Assembly (NCBI GenBank): GCA_031254155.1
Contig: JAIRVA010000353.1
Location: forward strand, 1-17,704
Reading direction: 5' to 3'
Source of the DNA: Propionibacteriaceae bacterium
GTDB taxonomy: Bacteria > Actinomycetota > Actinomycetes > Propionibacteriales > Propionibacteriaceae
Length of the DNA stretch: 17,704 bases
Made by a program: the position numbers and the translations under genes. The notes below the pieces were generated by a model that was given only the letters and a program-made list of their open reading frames with translations, was not told where the DNA came from and did no database searches. Positions 13,342 through 17,704 of the stretch are shown piece after piece. The stretch's first letter is position 1; each line of letters starts with the position of its first letter.

Positions 13342-14634
13342 ATGGTGCAAGAGACGGTGGCGGCGGTCCGCGCGGCGGCGATCGACGTCGTGAGGACGAG
13401 TTTCCGGGACGAGCGAGTCGTGACGCTCTTCGAGTCGTGCTTCGACCACTCGGTGTCTGGGACCTTGCGGGTCATGGACGACGGCTCGGCCTTTGTCATC
13501 ACGGGGGACATTCCCGCGATGTGGCTGCGTGATTCAGCTTGTCAGATGCGTCACCTCCTCCCGTTCGCGGCGGAAGTCCCCGCAGTCGCCGATCTGATGA
13601 GTGCCGTCTTGCGTCGTCAGATGCGCTACCTCACGACCGACCCCTACGCGAACGCGTTCAACGTGGCCCCCGACGGGGCGGGGCACCGGGACGCGCCGAC
13701 GGACAGCCCGTGGGTGTGGGAGCGGAAGTACGAGGTGGACTCCTTGGCGCACCCCTTTCACCTGGGCTATCAGCTGTACCGGCAGACCGGGACGGCGCCT
13801 TGGTTTGACGATGTCGCGCTCGCGGCCGGCCGGGCCATGATCGCGACCATTCGGACTGAGCAGTTCCACGAGACCCGGTCGGCCTACCGCTTCACCCGCC
13901 CGGACACCCCCGTCCGATCGGACATGTTGGTCCGCGGCGGGCGCGGGGCGCTCACCGCGCCGACCGGCCTGACTTGGAGCGGGTTCCGGCCGAGCGACGA
14001 TGCCCAGACGTACGGCTACCACGTCCCGGGCAACGCGTTCGCCGCCGTCGCCCTGGGCGAAGTGGCTGACCTGGTCGAGACCCTCGCGGGCGACACCCGT
14101 ACCGCGGCCGAAGCGCGGCAGACCCGCGCCGAACTCATCGCCGCTCTCAACGAGCACGGCCAGTTCACCCACCCCGAGGCGGGCCAGGCGTGGTGGTACG
14201 AGGTGGACGGCCGGGGCAACGGTCTCTTCATGGACGACGCGAACCTCCCCTCGCTGCTGAGCCTGCCGCTGCTGGGTTTCTGCCCGCCCGACGATCCGGT
14301 GTACCTCGCCACGCGCCGTCTCGTCTTGTCACCTGTTAACCCGTCGTTTTTCACCGGGCCGCGGGGAAAGGGTGTCGGGAGTCCTCACACGCCGGCGGGT
14401 CACGTGTGGCCGCTCGCCCTGTGCGTTGAGGGCTTGACGGCCATCTCTGCCAGTGAGCGGGAGCGGGTCCTGGCCCAGCTCATGGACAGCCACGCCGGTA
14501 CGGGCGTCATGCACGAGTCCTTCTCCTGCCAGGACCCGGCCGTTTTCACGCGGCCCTGGTTCTCCTGGGCGAACGCGATGTTCTGCGAGTTGGTGCTCGC
14601 CCTCTGTGGCCGACCAGGGCCGGGGGTCCGCTGA
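13342..14634 (+). CDS. GH125 exo-alpha-1,6-mannosidase (former DUF1237), cytoplasmic
   Basis: This 430-residue inverting glycosidase belongs to a family whose characterised members remove non-reducing alpha-1,6-linked mannose. The fold is an (alpha/alpha)6 barrel. Family signatures are clear: GDIPAMWLRDSACQ (55-68), KYEVDSLAHPFHLGYQLY, SGFRPSDDAQTYGYHVPGN with the likely general acid Asp220, GLFMDDANLPSLLSLPLLGF, GVMHESF with the likely general base Glu392, and FTRPWFSWANAMFCELV at the end. Both catalytic positions match the motifs described for the clostridial enzyme. Length is typical. There is no signal peptide, so it acts on imported oligosaccharides. It is the first gene of unit B; its TGA overlaps the next ATG by one base, tying it to the permeases. 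Confidence 0.93.
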   Translation: MVQETVAAVRAAAIDVVRTSFRDERVVTLFESCFDHSVSGTLRVMDDGSAFVITGDIPAMWLRDSACQMRHLLPFAAEVPAVADLMSAVLRRQMRYLTTDPYANAFNVAPDGAGHRDAPTDSPWVWERKYEVDSLAHPFHLGYQLYRQTGTAPWFDDVALAAGRAMIATIRTEQFHETRSAYRFTRPDTPVRSDMLVRGGRGALTAPTGLTWSGFRPSDDAQTYGYHVPGNAFAAVALGEVADLVETLAGDTRTAAEARQTRAELIAALNEHGQFTHPEAGQAWWYEVDGRGNGLFMDDANLPSLLSLPLLGFCPPDDPVYLATRRLVLSPVNPSFFTGPRGKGVGSPHTPAGHVWPLALCVEGLTAISASERERVLAQLMDSHAGTGVMHESFSCQDPAVFTRPWFSWANAMFCELVLALCGRPGPGVR

Positions 14635-15539
14635 TGAGCCACGTCACGACCCGGTCGCGGGGCACGGCCCGACATTTCCAGCAGCGGTACGGGTACGCGT
14701 TCATCGCCATCCCGCTGTTCCTCTTCCTCGTGTTCACCGCCGTACCGGTCGTCCTCGCTCTCGGCACCGGGTTCACGAACTACTCCGTGATCGGGCGGGC
14801 CAAGTGGATCGGTCTGGCCAACTTCCGGCGCCTGCTTGCCGATCCGTTCTTCGGCGTCGCGCTGCGCAACACGCTGGTCTACACCGCGATGTACGTCCCG
14901 GCTGGTCTGCTGGTCGCTCTCGGTTGCGCGCTGGTCCTCAACCTGAAACACCGGGGTGTGACCGTCTACCGGGTGTTCTTCTACATCCCCGTGGTCGCGT
15001 CCACGGTCGCGTCCGCCACCATGTGGTACTGGCTGCTCAACCCCACCCACGGTGTCATCAACGTGGTCCTCGGCTGGTTCGGCGTCAACGGCCCGGCGTG
15101 GCTTTACTCGTCCCGTTGGGCGATGACGGCCATCGTCATGATGTCGGTCTGGGCCACCTTTGGTACGAACATGATGCTGTTCCTCGCGGGCTTGCAGTAC
15201 ATTCCGCGCGATCTCCACGAGGCGGCGATGATCGACGGCGCCGGGGTGATCCGGCGGTTCTGGCACGTCACCTGGCCGGGTTTGCGCCGGACGACGTTCT
15301 TCGTGCTGCTGCTCCTGATCATCGGCGCGATGCAGGTCTTCGACCAGGCGTACGTCTTGACCCAGGGCGGACCCGGCAACTCGACGATCACCGTCGTCTA
15401 CTACATCTACACCCCAGGTTTCGGCGATCTGCGGATGGGGTACGCCTCGGCCATGTCATTCGTCCTGGCCGTGATCATCCTGGTCTTCTCGGTCCTGAGC
15501 AACCGCCTCACCGGCCACGATCTGGAGGCGGCATCATGA
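14634..15539 (+). CDS. CUT1 sugar ABC permease, MalF-like (unit B)
   Basis: A 301-residue permease of the second importer. The ATG overlaps the GH125 stop codon (TGATG), so translation is probably coupled to the mannosidase. An N-terminal basic segment precedes a first helix (FIAIPLFLFLVFTAVPVVLAL); about six helices are visible. The EAA loop is EAAMIDGAGVIRRFWHVTWPG. The segment MQVFDQAYVLTQGGPGNST is the signature of MalF/UgpA-type subunits, located before the last helix. It is only distantly similar to the unit A permease, so the two importers are not a recent duplication. Substrate is likely an alpha-mannosyl oligosaccharide, inferred from GH125. Confidence 0.92.
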   Translation: MSHVTTRSRGTARHFQQRYGYAFIAIPLFLFLVFTAVPVVLALGTGFTNYSVIGRAKWIGLANFRRLLADPFFGVALRNTLVYTAMYVPAGLLVALGCALVLNLKHRGVTVYRVFFYIPVVASTVASATMWYWLLNPTHGVINVVLGWFGVNGPAWLYSSRWAMTAIVMMSVWATFGTNMMLFLAGLQYIPRDLHEAAMIDGAGVIRRFWHVTWPGLRRTTFFVLLLLIIGAMQVFDQAYVLTQGGPGNSTITVVYYIYTPGFGDLRMGYASAMSFVLAVIILVFSVLSNRLTGHDLEAAS

Positions 15540-16405
15540 GGGTCAAGCATGCTCGCGTCCGGGCGGCCGCGTGGTACGTCGCCGCGACCCTGATCTCGGT
15601 TGTCACCGTGTTCCCGCTGGTGTGGACGGTCCTCACCTCCGTACGCCCCGAGTCAGAGATCCTCAGCGCGGGATTCCGGTTCCTCCCGCGCGCGCTGACC
15701 CTGGACAACTACCGGATCGCGTTTCGCGAGGTCCCGTTCCCGCGGTACTTGCTGAACTCCCTCATCCTCGGCACAGGTGGTACGCTGCTCAACCTCGTCC
15801 TCGGCTCCCTCGCCGGGTACGCCTTCGCGCGCCTGGCGTTCCGGTTTCGTGAGCAATTGTTCTGGCTACTCATCTCGGCCATGATGGTACCCGGTGTCAT
15901 CACCATGATCCCGTGGTTCCTGATCCTGCACGGCGTACCACTCGTCGGCGGTAACGACCTCCTCGGCCGGGGCGGTGTCGGCCTGATCAACACCTTCTGG
16001 GCCGTCATCCTGCCCGGCGCGGCCGGGCCGTTCGCGACGTTCATGATGCGTCAGCAGTTCGGGTCGGTCGACGGCGCGTTTGCGGAGGCCGCCCGGCTGG
16101 ATGGTGCCGGCGAGTTCCGCATCTTCGCCCGCATCTACCTGCCGCTGGTCAAGCCGGGCCTGGCCGTCTTGGCGATCCTGACCTTCCAGGCGGGCTGGAA
16201 CAACTTCCTCTGGCCGCTCATCGTCCTCAACACGGCGGACATGATGCCGATCCAGGTGGGCCTCGCGGTGTTCCGCCAGCAGTACGAGACGGCGTACGGG
16301 CCGCTCATGGCCGGGACGCTCATCGCCTGCGTTCCGGTGATCCTGATCTTTGTCTTCTTCCAGCGCTGGATTATCGAAGGAGCAACCAGTGCCGCCATCA
16401 AGTAG
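15536..16405 (+). CDS. CUT1 sugar ABC permease, MalG-like (unit B)
   Basis: A 289-residue partner permease. The ATG at 15536 overlaps the stop of the preceding gene (ATGA); although the frame is open upstream, only this start gives a normal N-terminus (MRVKHARVRAAAWYV) leading into the first helix. Typical MalG/UgpE features follow: FPLVWTVLTSVRPESEIL after helix 1, the EAA loop EAARLDGAGEFRIFARIYLP, and AGWNNFLWPLIVLN before the last helix. The end FFQRWIIEGATSAAIK resembles the common 'QR.f..Gl..GavK' tail of CUT1 permeases. No ATPase gene follows within the window. Confidence 0.92.
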   Translation: MRVKHARVRAAAWYVAATLISVVTVFPLVWTVLTSVRPESEILSAGFRFLPRALTLDNYRIAFREVPFPRYLLNSLILGTGGTLLNLVLGSLAGYAFARLAFRFREQLFWLLISAMMVPGVITMIPWFLILHGVPLVGGNDLLGRGGVGLINTFWAVILPGAAGPFATFMMRQQFGSVDGAFAEAARLDGAGEFRIFARIYLPLVKPGLAVLAILTFQAGWNNFLWPLIVLNTADMMPIQVGLAVFRQQYETAYGPLMAGTLIACVPVILIFVFFQRWIIEGATSAAIK

Positions 16406-16436
16406 CTCCCAACCCTCACAACCAAAGGAGAAACCC

Positions 16437-17704
16437 ATGTTAAGAGCTCTACGACCACCAGCCATGGTGCTTGCTACCGCTCTGCTCGCCGCCGGCCTCG
16501 CCGCCTGCTCCTCGCCCTCGGGCGGGTCTACCACCTCGGACACCGGAACCCCGGTGACGACAAGCGCCGCTGCTCCCGAAGAGATCCGCCTCTGGAGCTC
16601 GTGGAAAGGCAGCGATCTGGCGGCTGCCCAGACGTTGATCGACCAGTACAATGCCTCCCAGACGCAGTATAAGGTCGTTCATCAGTTCGTCGACCCGATC
16701 CAGCAGAGCCTTCTCACGGCGGAGGCCTCCGGCTCCGGCGTGCCCGATCTCGTCGTGTGGGACCGGTTCTCGACGTCCCTGTACGCCAGCAAGGGTGCCC
16801 TCATGCCCCTGGATGACCTGATCGCCGCCAAAGGGATCGACACCTCCCAGTTCTACCAGGAGGCGCTGAAGGAGCTCACGTACCAGGGTGGCACCTACGG
16901 TCTGCCGCTTACCGTGGACGTCCGCGTCATCTTCTACAACAAGACGCTGTTGGCCGCCGCCGGCCTCCAGCCGCCCACCACCTGGGCCGAGCTCAAGCAG
17001 GCTGCCAGCGCACTGACCACGCGCGACGCGTCCGGTACCTTGACCCAATCCGGGTTCCAGGTTCAAGACGCCGGGTTGTTCAGCATCTGGTGCCTGCAGG
17101 CCGGGTGCCAACTGGTGAACGCCGACCAGACCGCGACCGCGTTCAATAGTCCGGCCGGTCGTTCGGTCCTCGATTTCTGGGGCGACTTGTTGTTCACCAG
17201 CAAGGTGTACGACCTCGGCTTCGCCGACGGCTCCGACCCGTTCGCGGCCGGTACGCTGGCCATGATGTACGACGGGCCGTGGGACATCGGCAAATACAAC
17301 GACGTGGCCGGCCTGGAATGGGGGGCGGTCGCACCGCCCGCCGGCCCGAATGGCGACCGGGGCGCGATCATGGGTGGTATGGGTCTCGTGATCCCGACCG
17401 GGGCGAAAAACACCGACGGCGCGTTCGACTTCATGACCTGGTGGACGGACGCCACGCAGGCGGTGGTGTACTCGAAGGCGTCCGGCGTTTTCCCCGGCAA
17501 CCAGAAGGCGACCGAGGACCCGTACTTCCAGACCGATCAGTACAAACCCTTCGTGGAGGCGCTGGCCTTCGCCAAGATCCGGCCGACGGTGGCCGGGTAC
17601 TCCGACGTGGAAGGCCAGGCGCTCACGCCGCAGCTACAGAAGTTCATGGCCGGGGAGATCGACGCGGCCACGGCGTTGTCGACTGCCCAGACCCTGGGCG
17701 ACCA
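16437..17704 (+). CDS. ABC sugar transporter substrate-binding lipoprotein (unit B), 3' truncated by the window
   Basis: At least 422 residues are visible and the frame is still open at the window edge, probably close to the end of the protein. AAGGAG (16425-16430) lies six bases before the ATG, a strong independent ribosome site fitting the high demand for receptors. Lipobox LAAC gives a lipidated Cys24, followed by a Ser/Thr-rich tether. The mature protein has the family 1 solute-binding pattern: IRLWSSWKGSDLAAAQTLIDQYN, SGVPDLVVWDRFSTSLYASKGALMPLDDL, GLPLTVDVRVIFYNKTLLAAAGL, TLAMMYDGPWDIGKYN and GGMGLVIPTGAKN. Two cysteines close together (IWCLQAGCQ) may form a disulfide. The receptor is the last gene of its unit so far, whereas in unit A it precedes the permeases. 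Ligand unknown; mannosyl oligosaccharide inferred. Confidence 0.9.
   Translation, partial: MLRALRPPAMVLATALLAAGLAACSSPSGGSTTSDTGTPVTTSAAAPEEIRLWSSWKGSDLAAAQTLIDQYNASQTQYKVVHQFVDPIQQSLLTAEASGSGVPDLVVWDRFSTSLYASKGALMPLDDLIAAKGIDTSQFYQEALKELTYQGGTYGLPLTVDVRVIFYNKTLLAAAGLQPPTTWAELKQAASALTTRDASGTLTQSGFQVQDAGLFSIWCLQAGCQLVNADQTATAFNSPAGRSVLDFWGDLLFTSKVYDLGFADGSDPFAAGTLAMMYDGPWDIGKYNDVAGLEWGAVAPPAGPNGDRGAIMGGMGLVIPTGAKNTDGAFDFMTWWTDATQAVVYSKASGVFPGNQKATEDPYFQTDQYKPFVEALAFAKIRPTVAGYSDVEGQALTPQLQKFMAGEIDAATALSTAQTLGD

Noticed and set aside
11059..13449. A 796-codon open frame on the minus strand across the whole GH42 gene
   Set aside because: Composition is Arg/Pro/Gly/Asp-rich with no domain, no start signal, and it lies exactly antisense to a gene with intact catalytic motifs. 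Stop-free antisense frames are expected at this GC content.
14453..15535. Upstream extension of the second unit B permease frame, suggesting a 650-residue fusion
   Set aside because: The extra 361 codons are out-of-frame reading of GH125 and the first permease; the overlapping ATG at 15536 is the real start.
1..17704. CRISPR arrays, tRNA or rRNA genes, insertion sequences, prophage genes
   Set aside because: I found no regularly spaced repeats, no cloverleaf-like or rRNA-like sequence, and no transposase or integrase motifs in the translated genes.

Overview
The window is high-GC DNA with actinobacterial character: lipoprotein signal peptides, ATGA/GTGA coupled starts, probable leaderless genes, a eukaryote-type UDP-glucose pyrophosphorylase of the kind known from bifidobacteria and propionibacteria, and sugar importers that lack their own ATPase. 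I would place it in Actinomycetota, possibly near Propionibacteriaceae, but cannot fix the genus.

Layout. (1) Positions 1-306 hold the end of an FtsX-type ABC permease. (2) Positions 331-2481 (minus) encode a large lipoprotein with PQQ-like beta-propeller repeats; the region to about 3072 looks less GC-rich than the rest. (3) A dyad-rich spacer leads to a small XRE-type HTH gene (2755-3072), convergent with (4) a minus-strand pair: an AAA ATPase/DUF4143 protein followed after 9 bp by UDP-glucose pyrophosphorylase. (5) A YdhF-like aldo/keto reductase diverges from that pair. (6) Positions 6812 to the window end are a carbohydrate-utilisation locus built from two units.

Unit A (6849-13170): LacI regulator, solute-binding lipoprotein, two CUT1 permeases, GH42 beta-galactosidase. 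The genes overlap or nearly touch, are driven by one promoter carrying a pair of identical 12-bp palindromic operators, and end at a strong hairpin terminator. Unit B (13342 to the edge): GH125 exo-alpha-1,6-mannosidase, two further CUT1 permeases and a second solute-binding lipoprotein, behind a separate promoter with a different dyad. No transport ATPase is encoded, so both importers probably share an MsiK-type ATPase from elsewhere. Both glycosidases lack signal peptides, so the picture is import of oligosaccharides followed by cytoplasmic cleavage of beta-galactosyl and alpha-1,6-mannosyl ends. Mannan, N-glycan or galactose/mannose heteroglycan fragments are plausible sources (inference).

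Unexplained structure includes a perfect 10-bp GC-rich hairpin at the binding-protein/permease junction, a perfect inverted repeat over the ATPase start, a Shine-Dalgarno-led 14-codon leader ORF before the reductase, and a striking preference for the word GTAC that dictates the choice of rare codons. I see no tRNA, rRNA, CRISPR array or insertion sequence.
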